DNA of 58,853 nucleotides from Bacillus sp. (in: firmicutes) (GCA_021208645.1 JAJOJL010000081.1:1-58853); one strand, 5' to 3'. Numbered from the stretch's first letter, positions 14,744 through 24,445 are shown. Numbers and translations are program-made. The notes: generated by a model not told the origin, from the letters alone.

Positions 14744-17040
14744 TAGGGAGAGTTCAAGGGGTCGGTTTTCGCCCGTTTGTTTTCCGGATTGCCCATGAAA
14801 CCCGAATTCTGGGAACCGTTCAAAACAATATGGACGGCGTATTCATCCATGGGGAAGGAGACGAAATAGCCCTAGATAAATTCCTTTACAAGTTGCAAAA
14901 TGAGCTTCCTCCTTTAGCAAGAATAACTGGAATAAACATAGAAAAAGCAGTTTATTCAGGATTTACTACCTTTGATATTATTCCCAGTGAAAATAAGGGA
15001 TCGTCGTCATTAATTATTCCAGTCGATGCAGCCACATGCTCTACCTGTGAGGAAGAAATGGCTACTTCACACGATAAGCGTTACCGTTATCCATTCATCA
15101 ACTGTACAAATTGTGGTCCGAGATACACGATCATTGAGAGTCTTCCATATGATAGACCTGTTACTACTATGAAGAATTTCAAGATGTGTTCTTATTGTGA
15201 AGGGGAATATTCTGACCCTATCAACCGCCGACATCATGCACAGCCCATTGCTTGCCCAACTTGCGGCCCACGATTATCCTATAAGGAATCTGGTTCAAGT
15301 AGCAACTTGACGGGGGAAGCAGCCTTGCAGCGCACCATCCAGGATATAAAGGCAGGAAAAATTGTTGCCATCAAAGGGATAGGTGGCTATCACTTAGCCT
15401 GTGATGCAGAAAATGAGACGGTTGTTCAGAAATTAAGGGATAGAAAGAAACGGCCTATGAAACCATTTGCCGTGATGGCGAGAGACATTGCTGCCGTTAA
15501 GAAGATAGCGAAATGCAATAAAAAAGAAGCCAAGCTCCTTTTATCACCGGAAGCACCAATCGTTTTACTAACTGTTCATGATTGGTCACGCTTAGCTCCT
15601 TCCGTTTTTCCAAGTTTAAATACGGTAGGAATATTTTTACCTTATACACCACTTCATCACCTGCTCATGGAGGAATTCAAATTCTTAATTATGACCAGCG
15701 GCAACCTTTCTGGAGAGCCAATGATGTATGAGGATGAGGTGCTAGATAGGCGTGGAAGTTTCCTTGTAGACAGCATTTTAAGTCATAATCGCCCTATTTT
15801 ACGTCCCATTGATGACTCTGTAGTGGAAATGAGAGAAGGGAATAGTCATTTTTATCGGAGGGCAAGGGGGTACGTACCTGACCCAATCGATGTCTCCGTC
15901 AATGTGGATGGGATTATTTCCTTAGGAGCCCAACTGAAAAACACCTTTACATTTGGTCGGGAAAAACAACTATTTGTTGGTCCCCATAATGGGGATCTTG
16001 AAAATATTGTTTCTATTAACCAATCGAAGAAAACCATGAATGAGTTTTTGCAGTTAACGGGAATTGAACCAAAGCTGTGGGTAGTGGATAAGCATCCTAA
16101 TTACCCCCATAAAGGCTGGATTGGTGAATCAACAATTCCCATTTATGAAGTGTGGCATCATCATGCCCATATGGTCAGTTGTATGGCTGATAATGATCTT
16201 CCACTAGAGGAAACGTGTATCGGAGTTATCCTTGATGGAACAGGTTATGGAACAGATGGGAAGATATGGGGCTTTGAATGGCTCGTTGGAAATGTATATG
16301 ATTTTACACGTGCTACTCATGTGAAGTATCAGCCTCTCCCAGGAGGCGAGGCTGCAATTCGCGATACGTGGCGGCAGGCTGCAGCGTGGCTCATTGACAC
16401 AATGGGAGACAAAGGAATGGATATAGCCAATGAACTATTTAAAGGGAAGAAAGAAGAACTACAATGGATAAACCTAATGCTTCAACAAAACTTGCAGATT
16501 ACGTGGGCTGGCACATGTGGTAGATTATTTGATTTGGTCAGCGCACTCCTTAATTGTTGTACCACATCTACGTATGAAGGGGAAGGAGCCATTCGCCTAT
16601 CGGAACTGGTTCGCGGAAAATCTCCAAGAAGAAGCTACTACTCTTACGACTTTGAAACAACGGATGACACGCGAGTTTTTAATACTGACGAGATGTTGAG
16701 AGAAGTCACGTACGATATTTTACAAGGTAAAGATAAATGTAGGATAGGGTTAAAGTTCCATGAAACGCTAGTAAAAGCAATTGTGGAAGAATGTTTGTAT
16801 CTAGTAAAAAAGCATGATACAAAAAAGATCGTATTCTCAGGGGGCAGTATGCATAATTCCTTTTTAGAAGAAGGGTTAAGAAAGGGCTTAGAAAGTCATG
16901 GATTAAAACCATACTTTCATCGCAGCCTTCCCTGCAACGATGGGGGACTTTCCTTTGGTCAAGGGCTTATTGCCGCATACAAGTTTCAAAGAAAAGAGGG
17001 GGAGAAAAAATGTGTATCGGGGTACCAGGAAAAGTTGTAA
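14686..17040 (+). CDS. hypF: Carbamoyltransferase HypF
   Basis: 784 residues, close to the family norm. Domains in order: acylphosphatase (GRVQGVGFRPFVFRI, residues about 18-95); two zinc fingers (CSTCEEEM, CTNCGPRY, CSYCEGEY, CPTCGPR); YrdC-like nucleotide-binding domain (about 215-400); and a Kae1-like domain with the metal motif HHHAHM and a later GGSMHN. It transfers the carbamoyl group of carbamoyl phosphate to the HypE C-terminal Cys, the source of the CN ligands. ATG 14686 has GGGGAAGGG upstream inside hypB. It overlaps hypC by 31 bases. Confidence 0.96.
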   Translation: MGRMDQKWSEANKAREIRIVGRVQGVGFRPFVFRIAHETRILGTVQNNMDGVFIHGEGDEIALDKFLYKLQNELPPLARITGINIEKAVYSGFTTFDIIPSENKGSSSLIIPVDAATCSTCEEEMATSHDKRYRYPFINCTNCGPRYTIIESLPYDRPVTTMKNFKMCSYCEGEYSDPINRRHHAQPIACPTCGPRLSYKESGSSSNLTGEAALQRTIQDIKAGKIVAIKGIGGYHLACDAENETVVQKLRDRKKRPMKPFAVMARDIAAVKKIAKCNKKEAKLLLSPEAPIVLLTVHDWSRLAPSVFPSLNTVGIFLPYTPLHHLLMEEFKFLIMTSGNLSGEPMMYEDEVLDRRGSFLVDSILSHNRPILRPIDDSVVEMREGNSHFYRRARGYVPDPIDVSVNVDGIISLGAQLKNTFTFGREKQLFVGPHNGDLENIVSINQSKKTMNEFLQLTGIEPKLWVVDKHPNYPHKGWIGESTIPIYEVWHHHAHMVSCMADNDLPLEETCIGVILDGTGYGTDGKIWGFEWLVGNVYDFTRATHVKYQPLPGGEAAIRDTWRQAAAWLIDTMGDKGMDIANELFKGKKEELQWINLMLQQNLQITWAGTCGRLFDLVSALLNCCTTSTYEGEGAIRLSELVRGKSPRRSYYSYDFETTDDTRVFNTDEMLREVTYDILQGKDKCRIGLKFHETLVKAIVEECLYLVKKHDTKKIVFSGGSMHNSFLEEGLRKGLESHGLKPYFHRSLPCNDGGLSFGQGLIAAYKFQRKEGEKKCVSGYQEKL

Positions 17041-17231
17041 GTGTTAATGGCATTGCTGCGACTGCAGATGTAATGGGAACGTTAGTGGAAGTGGGAACCA
17101 TCTTTATTCCGGAAGTTAAGGTTGGCGATTATATTATTATTCATGCTGGACAGGGAATGTCCATCGTCGATGAAGAATATGCCAAACTTAGTACGGAGCA
17201 ATGGAGGGAACTAAGCAATGACAGGCTATAA
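17010..17231 (+). CDS. hypC: Hydrogenase chaperone HypC
   Basis: 73 residues starting MCIGVPGKVVSV. The N-terminal Cys2 binds iron and contacts the large-subunit precursor and HypD during assembly of the Fe(CN)2CO unit. The gene starts inside hypF after GAGGGGGAG and overlaps hypD by 14 bases. Length and motif are typical; only one HypC/HybG-type gene is seen in the operon. Confidence 0.96.
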   Translation: MCIGVPGKVVSVNGIAATADVMGTLVEVGTIFIPEVKVGDYIIIHAGQGMSIVDEEYAKLSTEQWRELSNDRL

Positions 17232-18339
17232 TGAAGGAAAAATCAGCAAAGTTGAGCGGGAGAGCATTATTGCCCAAATCCATGAGATGTCCCAACGCTT
17301 TCAGGAAAAGTACAACCGTCTACCAATTGTCATGGAGGTTTGTGGTTCCCATACGGTAGCATTAGCTAAGTTGGGGGTCAAGCAGCGTCTTCATGAAGCC
17401 ATCCGCTTTATTGCAGGACCAGGCTGTCCCGTCTGTGTGACGGATCAAAGCACGATTGACCAAATGATCCAGCTTGCAGAGAATCCTAATACAATAATTT
17501 GTACTTTTGGGGATATGATGCGTGTCCCAGGCTCTAAAGGAAATCTATCAGGGAAAAAAGAAGAGGGCTCTGATGTAAGGGTGGTTTATTCTCCCATGGA
17601 AGCAGTCAACATCGCCAAAGATAACCAAGATAAAACAGTGGTTATGCTTGGAATTGGTTTTGAAACAACGATTCCAGCCATCCTTGCTGCTGTGAAAAGA
17701 GCAGAAGAAACGAATCAAGAGAATTTCAAGGTCCTGTTATCTACGAAACTCATTTATCCAATAATGGTTGCCCTATTAGAAGATCCAGAACTGGCCATTG
17801 ACGGTTTCCTTTTACCAGGTCACGTTTCCATGATTCTTGGAGAAAAGCATTTTCAATTTTTGGAGGACTACTCAAAACCAGGAATCATTAGCGGATTTGA
17901 AATTGATGACATGCTCACTTCTCTTTATTACTTCTTGGAGCAATTAGTTAATGGCGAAGGAGAAGTGATGAATAACTATAAGGCGATTGTTACGTATGAT
18001 GGTAATTTACCAGCTCAGAATATCATGAAGGAAATGTTAGAAGAGTGTGACGAAGCATGGCGTGGTATTGGTGTTATTCCTGACAGCGGCTTTCAGTTCA
18101 AAGAGAAATATAAACATTTTGCCGTTGATCCAGCACTTCTAGGCCCTGTTCCTAAAGTAAAGAAAACACCTTGTCGTTGTGGTGAAATTCTCACTGGAAA
18201 AATTCAACCGGCAGACTGCCCTGTTTTTGGCAAAGGTTGTACGCCTCTTCACCCGATTGGACCGTGTATGGTGTCCCATGAAGGAAGTTGTGCAGCAGCA
18301 TACGAATACGATATTAAACCATTACAAAATACACCATGA
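17218..18339 (+). CDS. hypD: Hydrogenase maturation protein HypD
   Basis: 373 residues. Signature segments are MEVCGSHTVAL, AGPGCPVCVT, GFETT, PGHVS and, at the C-terminus, the Cys-rich cluster-binding region with PCRCGEILTG and CPVFGKGC. HypD carries a [4Fe-4S] cluster and assembles Fe(CN)2CO together with HypC and HypE. ATG 17218 follows GGAGGG within hypC. The stop overlaps a possible hypE start (ATGA). Confidence 0.96.
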   Translation: MTGYNEGKISKVERESIIAQIHEMSQRFQEKYNRLPIVMEVCGSHTVALAKLGVKQRLHEAIRFIAGPGCPVCVTDQSTIDQMIQLAENPNTIICTFGDMMRVPGSKGNLSGKKEEGSDVRVVYSPMEAVNIAKDNQDKTVVMLGIGFETTIPAILAAVKRAEETNQENFKVLLSTKLIYPIMVALLEDPELAIDGFLLPGHVSMILGEKHFQFLEDYSKPGIISGFEIDDMLTSLYYFLEQLVNGEGEVMNNYKAIVTYDGNLPAQNIMKEMLEECDEAWRGIGVIPDSGFQFKEKYKHFAVDPALLGPVPKVKKTPCRCGEILTGKIQPADCPVFGKGCTPLHPIGPCMVSHEGSCAAAYEYDIKPLQNTP

Positions 18340-18356
18340 GGCAGGTGGAGATGAAA

Positions 18357-19364
18357 ATGAAGGATGAACGAATTAGTTTAGCCCACGGGGATGGGGGAGA
18401 AAAAACCAATCAGCTAATCAAACGTTTGTTTGTAACAGCATTTGGTCATGGAGAAGCGGCCAAATTTGATGCTGCTCCGTTAGAAATACCAGCATCCCAT
18501 ATTGCCATTTCCACAGACAGCTTCGTAGTGGATCCGATCCAATTTCCAGGGGGAGACATTGGAAAACTGGCAGTGGCAGGAACCGTTAATGATTTAGCTG
18601 TATCAAAGGCAGTCCCAAAATGGCTGACTGCAGGATTTATCATAGAAGAAGGTTTTCCCTTTGAAACGCTTCAAACCATCGTGCAATCCATGGCGAAGGA
18701 AGCAGAAGCTGCTGGCGTAAAAATCGTTGCAGGAGACACGAAGGTTGTAGAAAAAGGAGCCTGTGACGGAATTTTTATTAACACAACAGGGATCGGTGTT
18801 TACGAGGACGTAACGCCTTCTCATCCAAAATTGGAAGAAGGGGACGCGATTATTGTCAATGGTACCATCGGTGATCACGGGATGGCGTTGATGGCCGTTC
18901 GGAAAGATTTACCAATTAAATCGGATCTCTTAAGTGATTGTGCTTCTTTAAACCAGTTAATTTTTAAAATTATAGACCGGTTTGGGGACAAAGTAAAATT
19001 CATGAGAGATGCAACAAGGGGAGGATTAGCCTCCACTTTAATAGAAGTTTGTGATGACTTCCATACTAGTATTTTATTAGATGAAGAAAAGATTCCAGTT
19101 GATTCAAGGGTGAAGGGTGCTTGTGCCCTTTTAGGCTATAATCCTTTGTTTGTGGCCAATGAAGGAAAAATTCTCTTAGTGGTAGATAAGTCAATTGTCG
19201 AAGAAATTCTTCAGTTAATGAAAGAGGATCCACTGGGAAGGAATGCAGCTGAAATTGGCAAGGTAAAAGGAATAGAGGCTGGCAGTTTAACAATGCTGAC
19301 AGAATTAGGAACAGAAAAGAAAATTAACCGGTTATCGTCCATTCAATTACCGAGAATATGTTAA
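18357..19364 (+). CDS. hypE: Carbamoyl-dehydratase HypE
   Basis: 335 residues from ATG 18357, chosen because GGTGGAG ends six bases before it; ATG 18336, overlapping the hypD stop, is the alternative. LAHGDGGEKTNQLI opens the AIR-synthetase-like fold, and MRDATRGGLAS is conserved. The protein ends in PRIC, whose Cys is carbamoylated by HypF and then dehydrated with ATP to thiocyanate for cyanide donation. It is the last gene of the hydrogenase operon; a large hairpin follows directly. Confidence 0.96.
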   Translation: MKDERISLAHGDGGEKTNQLIKRLFVTAFGHGEAAKFDAAPLEIPASHIAISTDSFVVDPIQFPGGDIGKLAVAGTVNDLAVSKAVPKWLTAGFIIEEGFPFETLQTIVQSMAKEAEAAGVKIVAGDTKVVEKGACDGIFINTTGIGVYEDVTPSHPKLEEGDAIIVNGTIGDHGMALMAVRKDLPIKSDLLSDCASLNQLIFKIIDRFGDKVKFMRDATRGGLASTLIEVCDDFHTSILLDEEKIPVDSRVKGACALLGYNPLFVANEGKILLVVDKSIVEEILQLMKEDPLGRNAAEIGKVKGIEAGSLTMLTELGTEKKINRLSSIQLPRIC

Positions 19365-19410
19365 AGAGAATACCCCAAACGAGTGATTTTCTCCTTTTGG
19401 GGTATTCTCT
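19365..19410 (+). terminator. Hairpin ending hydrogenase operon
   Basis: AGAGAATACCCCAAA (19365-19379) pairs with TTTGGGGTATTCTCT (19396-19410). There is no T run after it; T residues lie in the loop. It adjoins repeat R2 copy 1, in the same arrangement as the hairpins at 50675 and 52984. Confidence 0.7.
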
Positions 19411-19412
19411 AT

Positions 19413-19507
19413 GTAATGAGCGAAGCCGTCGCAATCTTGAAAAAGCCTGATAGGATAGGAGTGGGTTCTCCTATCCTATCAGGCGCGCGACGAGCGAAGC
19501 CATTGCC
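19413..19507. repeat. Dispersed composite repeat R2, copy 1
   Basis: Begins GTAATGAGCGAAGCCGTC and ends GACGAGCGAAGCCATTGCC, with an inner stem CCTGATAGGATAGGAG/CTCCTATCCTATCAGG. Copies 2 and 3 lie at 50720-50802 and 53031-53115. All three directly follow a copy-specific hairpin. Confidence 0.85.
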
Positions 19508-19510
19508 ATT

Positions 19511-19544
19511 TTTAAAAAAATCAATTAAGAGACACCTTTGTCTC
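19511..19544 (-). terminator. lexA terminator
   Basis: On the minus strand GAGACAAAGGTGTCTC forms a short hairpin followed shortly by seven T residues, just downstream of the lexA stop. Confidence 0.75.
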
Positions 19545-19577
19545 AATAAACAGCGGCTCGTCTAGTCTGCCGTTAGT

Positions 19578-20201
19578 TTAGTGAATAGAACGAAATACAC
19601 CTACTACCTTCCCGAGGATGGAAACATTTTTTAAGATGATTGGCTCTAGGGTAGAGTTCTCAGGCTGTAGTCTAATCCAGTCCTTTTCTTTAAAGAAACG
19701 CTTTACAGTCGCTTCATCTTCCTCTGTCATGGCTACAACAATATCTCCGTTATTGGCTGTGTTTTGTTGTTTTACTACCACATAGTCCCCATTGAATATT
19801 CCTGCTTCGATCATGGAGTCTCCAGAAATTTCTAAAATAAATGAGCTTTCGTCATGGGCGAATTGAGCTGGCAATGGAATATACTCCTCCACATTCTCAA
19901 TGGCTGTAATAGGCTGCCCAGCGGTAACTTTACCAATAATGGGCACATAAATAGTGGGAGTTTCTGATACATGTTTACGTTCATCATTTAACCCCATTAC
20001 TTCAATGGCCCTCGGCTTTGTTGGGTCTCGTCTGATGTAGCCTTTTTTCTCAAGTCTTGCTAAATGGCCGTGTACGGTGGAACTAGATGCTAGCCCTACT
20101 GCTTCGCCAATTTCTCTGACAGATGGTGGATACCCTTTTTCCCTTACTTCTTCTTTAATGAATTTTAAAATATCCTGCTGCCGTTGTGATAGGTCTGTCA
20201 T
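19578..20201 (-). CDS. lexA: SOS repressor LexA
   Basis: 207 residues from ATG 20201 (GAGGTG six bases upstream). The N-terminal winged helix reads [21 protein letters not shown]. The self-cleavage site is TAGQ (Ala94-Gly95), with catalytic Ser129 in GDSM and Lys167 in ATVKRF. LexA represses DNA-damage genes, binding GAAC-N4-GTTC boxes; RecA filaments trigger its cleavage. It is divergent from yneA, as in Bacillus subtilis. The promoter (TTGTCT, 17 bases, TATAAT) is on the minus strand between 20309 and 20281. Confidence 0.97.
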   Translation of the reverse strand: MTDLSQRQQDILKFIKEEVREKGYPPSVREIGEAVGLASSSTVHGHLARLEKKGYIRRDPTKPRAIEVMGLNDERKHVSETPTIYVPIIGKVTAGQPITAIENVEEYIPLPAQFAHDESSFILEISGDSMIEAGIFNGDYVVVKQQNTANNGDIVVAMTEEDEATVKRFFKEKDWIRLQPENSTLEPIILKNVSILGKVVGVFRSIH

Positions 20202-20280
20202 GGTCAACACCTCAATTTAATAGATTTTATTATATAAACGCTCGTTGAAAACTTTGGAAATCATTCCTAATCATAGGAAC

Positions 20281-20377
20281 ATTATACCATGTGACAAGAA
20301 AAAAGACAAACATTCGTTCTATTTTCTATTGACACGAACGAACGTTCCTTGTAAACTGTAAATAGAACATATATTCT
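20281..20377. promoter_or_regulatory. Divergent lexA/yneA promoters with SOS boxes
   Basis: For yneA: TTGACA (20329-20334), a 17-base spacer and TAAACT (20352-20357). CGAACGAACGTTCC (20335-20348) is a SOS box lying in that spacer. Two weaker boxes flank it: AAACATTCGTTC (20308-20319) and GAACATATATTC (about 20364-20375). For lexA, minus strand: TTGTCT (20309-20304), 17 bases, TATAAT (20286-20281). Confidence 0.85.
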
Positions 20378-20393
20378 ATCGGGAGTGGTTATC

Positions 20394-20708
20394 ATGAATC
20401 AATTAAAGAACCTATTAAAAAGGATCGATGGGTCCGTTTTCATTATAGTATTATCAGCAGGCTGTTTTTTTTGGACATTTACGTCGTCTGGTCAATCGGA
20501 AGAGTTAGAGGCATTTCCTACTTCTCAATGGGTTGTCTCAGAAGGAGAATCGTTGTGGAGTATTGCTGCCGGAAACCGGTTAGGAAAGGATATGTCCATC
20601 GAGGAAATGGTTTACTGGATGAAAGAGCATAACAATTTAGGAAATGAAACCATTTATCCAGGTCAAAAAATTGAGGTTCCCGTAACCATGGTCTATGCCT
20701 CCAATTAA
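20394..20708 (+). CDS. yneA: Cell division suppressor YneA
   Basis: 104 residues from ATG 20394. One membrane helix (residues about 16-33, VFIIVLSAGCFFWTF) is followed by an extracellular LysM domain (VSEGESLWSIAAG and NETIYPGQKIEVP). YneA is the SOS-induced inhibitor of septation in Bacillus, and the location opposite lexA under strong SOS boxes fits. The yneB resolvase gene that follows yneA in B. subtilis is absent here. Confidence 0.93.
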   Translation: MNQLKNLLKRIDGSVFIIVLSAGCFFWTFTSSGQSEELEAFPTSQWVVSEGESLWSIAAGNRLGKDMSIEEMVYWMKEHNNLGNETIYPGQKIEVPVTMVYASN

Positions 20709-20797
20709 TTAGCAATCAAACCTCTAACCCTTGCAAATAGGCTACTAGTTTTGTACCATAAGTGGTAATGCAAGATGATTAGATGGAGGTAAATAGA

Positions 20798-21007
20798 ATG
20801 CTTAGTAATGACAAGCTTAAACGTATAAATGAACTGGCAGCGAAGGCAAAATCAGAAGGGCTGTCCCTTAAGGAGCAAAAGGAACAGAAGGAATTAAGGG
20901 AAGCCTATTTAAAAAATGTACGTATGTCCCTAAAAAATCAACTGAAGTCAGTTAAAGTGGTGGACGAGGAAGGCAATGATGTTACACCTAAAAAAGTTAA
21001 GAGATGA
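20798..21007 (+). CDS. ynzC: DUF896 protein YnzC
   Basis: 69 residues from ATG 20798 (GGAGGT upstream). The sequence RINELAAKAKSEGLS, then ELREAYLKNVRMSLKNQL and DEEGNDVTP is the DUF896/YnzC signature, a small helical-hairpin cytosolic protein that is SOS-linked in Bacillus. Its biochemical function is unknown. Position between yneA and tkt is as in B. subtilis. Confidence 0.92.
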   Translation: MLSNDKLKRINELAAKAKSEGLSLKEQKEQKELREAYLKNVRMSLKNQLKSVKVVDEEGNDVTPKKVKR

Positions 21008-21069
21008 AAAAAATAAAAATCCTTTCCAACACTAGGTGCGGACCTATTTCATCCTAGAAATGGTATCTT

Positions 21070-21112
21070 TAAAAACAGCAACCCAGAAGATAGTTTAGGG
21101 TGCTGTTTTTTG
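21070..21112 (+). terminator. Intrinsic terminator
   Basis: AAAACAGCA(A)CCC pairs with GGGTGCTGTTTT and is followed by further T residues. It ends the yneA-ynzC transcript. Confidence 0.8.
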
Positions 21113-21475
21113 GTGGTCTAATTCATTTGCAATTCCCATATACCGTTTAACAATTTGCTGGATGATACAGGATAGGTTGGATAAAATAATCATAACTTCT
21201 CTAGGTGTCTGTTCATTGAAGGAACATGGGAAAACCAGAGCATGGATACTTTTAATACGAGAACCGAAGTTAAATGAAGATTTTATGAAAATCCTATGAA
21301 ATAAGGTTATTTTGGTTGAGTAGAGGGAACATAAGGTTTATGATTAAATAGGTCTTAATACTTTGACTATCGAAAACGCAGTTTGGCGGATGGAAATAGT
21401 TCAAACACGTTGGAGCGAAGCCAACGGAATTAGTTTTTACCATAGCCAAGACGTTAAAAGAAAGGATGATTTAAA
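21113..21475 (+). promoter_or_regulatory. tkt upstream region and promoter
   Basis: A 363-base gap. TTGAGT (21316-21321), a 17-base spacer and TATGAT (21339-21344) form a good sigma-A promoter, giving a leader of about 120 bases. No ORF, riboswitch or strong hairpin was recognised in the rest. Confidence 0.6.
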
Positions 21476-23473
21476 ATGACAATTAACATTGACGATCTTT
21501 CCATTGCAACCATTAGAACATTATCCATTGATGCAATCGAAAAGGCAAACTCAGGACATCCAGGAATGCCGATGGGTTCCGCACCTATGGCGTACACACT
21601 ATATACTCGATTCATGAACCATAACCCAAAGAACCCCCATTGGTTTAACCGGGACCGGTTTGTATTATCAGCGGGACATGGCTCTATGCTGTTATACAGT
21701 TTATTGCATTTGCACGGTTATGATGTAACGATGGAGGATCTAAAGGAATTTAGGCAATGGGGAAGTAAAACTCCTGGTCACCCGGAATATGGGCACACGC
21801 CTGGTGTTGAAGCCACAACAGGTCCCCTTGGACAAGGTTTTGCTATGGCGGTAGGTATGGCCATGGGGGAACGTCATCTTGCAGCAACCTATAATAAACA
21901 AGACTACAACATTGTTGATCATTATACATACAGCATATGCGGTGATGGAGACCTAATGGAAGGTGTCGCCTCAGAAGCAGCATCGTTAGCTGGACATTTA
22001 AAGTTGGGACGTCTTATTGTTCTTTATGATTCCAATGATATTTCCTTAGATGGCGATTTGCATCGTTCCTTCTCCGAAAATGTAGAGGAGCGATTTAAAG
22101 CCTATGGTTGGCATGTTATCCGTGTTGAAGACGGAAATGATCTTGATGAAATTGCAGCGGCAATTGCAGAAGGACAAGGAGACGAGCGGCCAACCCTCAT
22201 TGAAGTGAAAACAACAATTGGTTATGGCTCGCCGAATCGTGGAGGGACGTCTGAAATTCACGGAAAACCATTAGGAGAAGAAGAAGCGAAACTAACAAAA
22301 GAAGCATATAACTGGACATTTGAAGCGGATTTCCATGTGCCTGATGAAGTGGAAGCACATTACTCAAAATTAGCGGAAGAGGGCGCTAAAAAAGAGCAAG
22401 AATGGAATGAATTATTCAACGCCTATGAACAAGCTTATCCAGAATTAGCGAAGCAACTTACGGGAGCAATTAATGGTGAACTACCTTCAGGTTGGGACAA
22501 GGATCTCCCTGTTTATGAGCCAGGCAGTAAAATGGCTACTAGACAATCTGGGGGAGAAGCCCTTAATTCCCTTGCCCAAAATGTAAAAGCCATGTTTGGT
22601 GGTTCTGCTGACCTTGCCTCATCTAACAACACCATGTTAAAAGGGGAAGAAGACTTTTCCAGAGAAAACTATGCCGGTAGAAATGTCTGGTTTGGTGTCA
22701 GGGAATTTGCCATGGCCGCTGCAGGTAATGGGTTAGCCCTTCACGGGGGCTTGAAACCTTACGTGGCAACATTCTTTGTTTTCTCTGATTATTTACGTCC
22801 TGCTGTCAGGTTGTCAGCCTTAATGAAAATACCTGTGACATATGTATTTACCCACGACAGTATTGCCGTAGGGGAAGATGGACCAACCCATGAACCAGTC
22901 GAGCAACTACCTGCTTTAAGGGCGATGCCAGGGCTTTCTGTCATTCGACCTGGAGATGGGAATGAAGCGGCAGCAGCCTGGAAGCTTGCTGTAGAAAGTA
23001 AAGAGGAGCCAACTGCTTTAGTCCTTACTCGCCAAGGACTTCCGACGCTTGAAGGGACAAAGGAAAAGGCTTATGAAGGTGTCCAAAAAGGAGCATATGT
23101 TATTTCAGAAGGAAACGGTGAAATTAACGGTTTACTTTTAGCATCTGGTTCAGAAGTATCTCTTGCTGTAGATGCTCAGAAGGCATTAGAAAAAGAAGGT
23201 ATCTACGTGTCGGTTGTAAGCATGCCAAGCTGGGATCGATTCGAAAAACAATCTCAACAATATAAAGACTACGTCCTTCCTAAACATGTGAAAGCCAGAT
23301 TGGGAATTGAAATGGCTGTTCCACTTGGATGGGAACGTTATACTGGGGACGAAGGATCTGTTCTAGGTATTGATGGATTTGGCGCTTCAGCACCAGGTGA
23401 AAGAATTATGAAAGAATACGGATTCTCTGTAGAAAATGTTGTAGCTAGATTTAAACAATTATTGGAAAAATAA
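21476..23473 (+). CDS. tkt: Transketolase
   Basis: 665 residues, full length. The thiamine diphosphate site is visible ([25 protein letters not shown], and [14 protein letters not shown] as the GDG motif), as is the central QSGGEALN segment starting the pyrimidine-binding domain. It moves two-carbon units in the non-oxidative pentose phosphate pathway. It is transcribed alone from the promoter at 21316 and closed by a terminator; position between ynzC and sirA matches B. subtilis. Confidence 0.97.
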   Translation: MTINIDDLSIATIRTLSIDAIEKANSGHPGMPMGSAPMAYTLYTRFMNHNPKNPHWFNRDRFVLSAGHGSMLLYSLLHLHGYDVTMEDLKEFRQWGSKTPGHPEYGHTPGVEATTGPLGQGFAMAVGMAMGERHLAATYNKQDYNIVDHYTYSICGDGDLMEGVASEAASLAGHLKLGRLIVLYDSNDISLDGDLHRSFSENVEERFKAYGWHVIRVEDGNDLDEIAAAIAEGQGDERPTLIEVKTTIGYGSPNRGGTSEIHGKPLGEEEAKLTKEAYNWTFEADFHVPDEVEAHYSKLAEEGAKKEQEWNELFNAYEQAYPELAKQLTGAINGELPSGWDKDLPVYEPGSKMATRQSGGEALNSLAQNVKAMFGGSADLASSNNTMLKGEEDFSRENYAGRNVWFGVREFAMAAAGNGLALHGGLKPYVATFFVFSDYLRPAVRLSALMKIPVTYVFTHDSIAVGEDGPTHEPVEQLPALRAMPGLSVIRPGDGNEAAAAWKLAVESKEEPTALVLTRQGLPTLEGTKEKAYEGVQKGAYVISEGNGEINGLLLASGSEVSLAVDAQKALEKEGIYVSVVSMPSWDRFEKQSQQYKDYVLPKHVKARLGIEMAVPLGWERYTGDEGSVLGIDGFGASAPGERIMKEYGFSVENVVARFKQLLEK

Positions 23474-23482
23474 TCGAAACGG

Positions 23483-23522
23483 GCATCAAGCAGGGGCAAG
23501 TACTCCAGCTTGATGCTTTTTT
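23483..23522 (+). terminator. tkt terminator
   Basis: GCATCAAGC (23483-23491) pairs with GCTTGATGC (23508-23516) and is followed by six T residues. Confidence 0.9.
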
Positions 23523-23544
23523 GGTATTTTCGAAAACATGCAAA

Positions 23545-23557
23545 TTACGACAAAATA
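23545..23557 (-). promoter_or_regulatory. Candidate Spo0A box upstream of sirA
   Basis: TTACGACAAAAT reads ATTTTGTCGTAA on the minus strand, close to the Spo0A box TTTTGTCGAAAA. In B. subtilis sirA is activated by Spo0A~P, so the location is plausible. One short match only. Confidence 0.35.
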
Positions 23558-23650
23558 AGTCAAAGGATTCGTTCATGGATTGACATTAATTGTATAGCTT
23601 GTCCCGTATAATAGCATAGGAGAAGAAATAGCTTGTGGGGGTTGATCGTG

Positions 23651-24103
23651 ATGAGAGAATATGACATTTACATTATTCGAAAAGACATCGCAAATGACTA
23701 CTATGGTTTAGAAGGGAAGCTGTTTCATTTATTCGAAGAAAATAGATTTGCTAAGGGCGAATTAAAACAGGTTACTACGGATCAAATCAACTATATAATT
23801 GAACCCATCAACTTGAGTATCCTACAAGAAGTTCTAGTTGACAACCTGTCCGAAATCGACGGGTATGACTATGAGGATAATAAACATTTTATTAGAATGA
23901 AGGAAAGGGATAGTCAAGCAGGTCTCTATTTAGATGAGAATCATTTAACGTTGTTCTCTGAAGGGACCTTTGATGCAGAAGCTTGTTTCTTCGAGGTACT
24001 ACGCAGTTTTCACTCCTATTTTATTGCAATGGAATTTGATCAAAAGCGGTACGGTTGGTTAAAACCAGTGAAAGCTTTGGAGATGGTTCAACAGCCTTCG
24101 TGA
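23651..24103 (+). CDS. sirA: Sporulation inhibitor of replication SirA
   Basis: 150 residues from ATG 23651, the start matching the known N-terminus; GGGGG lies nine bases upstream. REYDIYIIRKDIANDYYG followed by KLFHLF is the SirA/YneE signature. SirA binds DnaA domain I and blocks new rounds of replication once sporulation begins. It marks this as an endospore former. Gene order tkt-sirA-yneF is conserved. Confidence 0.88.
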   Translation: MREYDIYIIRKDIANDYYGLEGKLFHLFEENRFAKGELKQVTTDQINYIIEPINLSILQEVLVDNLSEIDGYDYEDNKHFIRMKERDSQAGLYLDENHLTLFSEGTFDAEACFFEVLRSFHSYFIAMEFDQKRYGWLKPVKALEMVQQPS

Positions 24104-24229
24104 AAATTCAACGGATTTTTCCTGCTATCTCTTTTATTGTTCCATTCAATACGTTATAATAAATAAGGTTATAACAAACTTGAATGTTTTTTCTTACAGA
24201 CAACAGAGAGAGAAGGAGGGTCATTAGTA

Positions 24230-24442
24230 ATGTGGCCATATATTTTAACAGGGTTACTTGCGTTATTAGCAGGAGTAGCCATTGGATTTTTTATTGCAAG
24301 ACAATACATGATGAGTTATATGAAGAAAAACCCGCCAATTAACGAAAAAATGCTTCGTGTCATGATGATGCAAATGGGCATGAACCCATCACAAAAGAAG
24401 ATTACGCAAATGATGAAGGCGATGCAAAATAATATGAAGTAA
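24230..24442 (+). CDS. yneF: UPF0154 membrane protein YneF
   Basis: 70 residues. One N-terminal membrane helix ([20 protein letters not shown]) is followed by [16 protein letters not shown] and [14 protein letters not shown], which identify UPF0154/YneF. GAAGGAGGG precedes ATG 24230. A TATAAT lies at 24155-24160, but the matching -35 is weak. Function unknown; conserved in Bacilli. Confidence 0.92.
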   Translation: MWPYILTGLLALLAGVAIGFFIARQYMMSYMKKNPPINEKMLRVMMMQMGMNPSQKKITQMMKAMQNNMK

Positions 24443-24445
24443 GAT

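Noticed and set aside
16517..16699. Small gene inside hypF
   Set aside because: It lies in another frame of a strongly conserved gene and has no family features.
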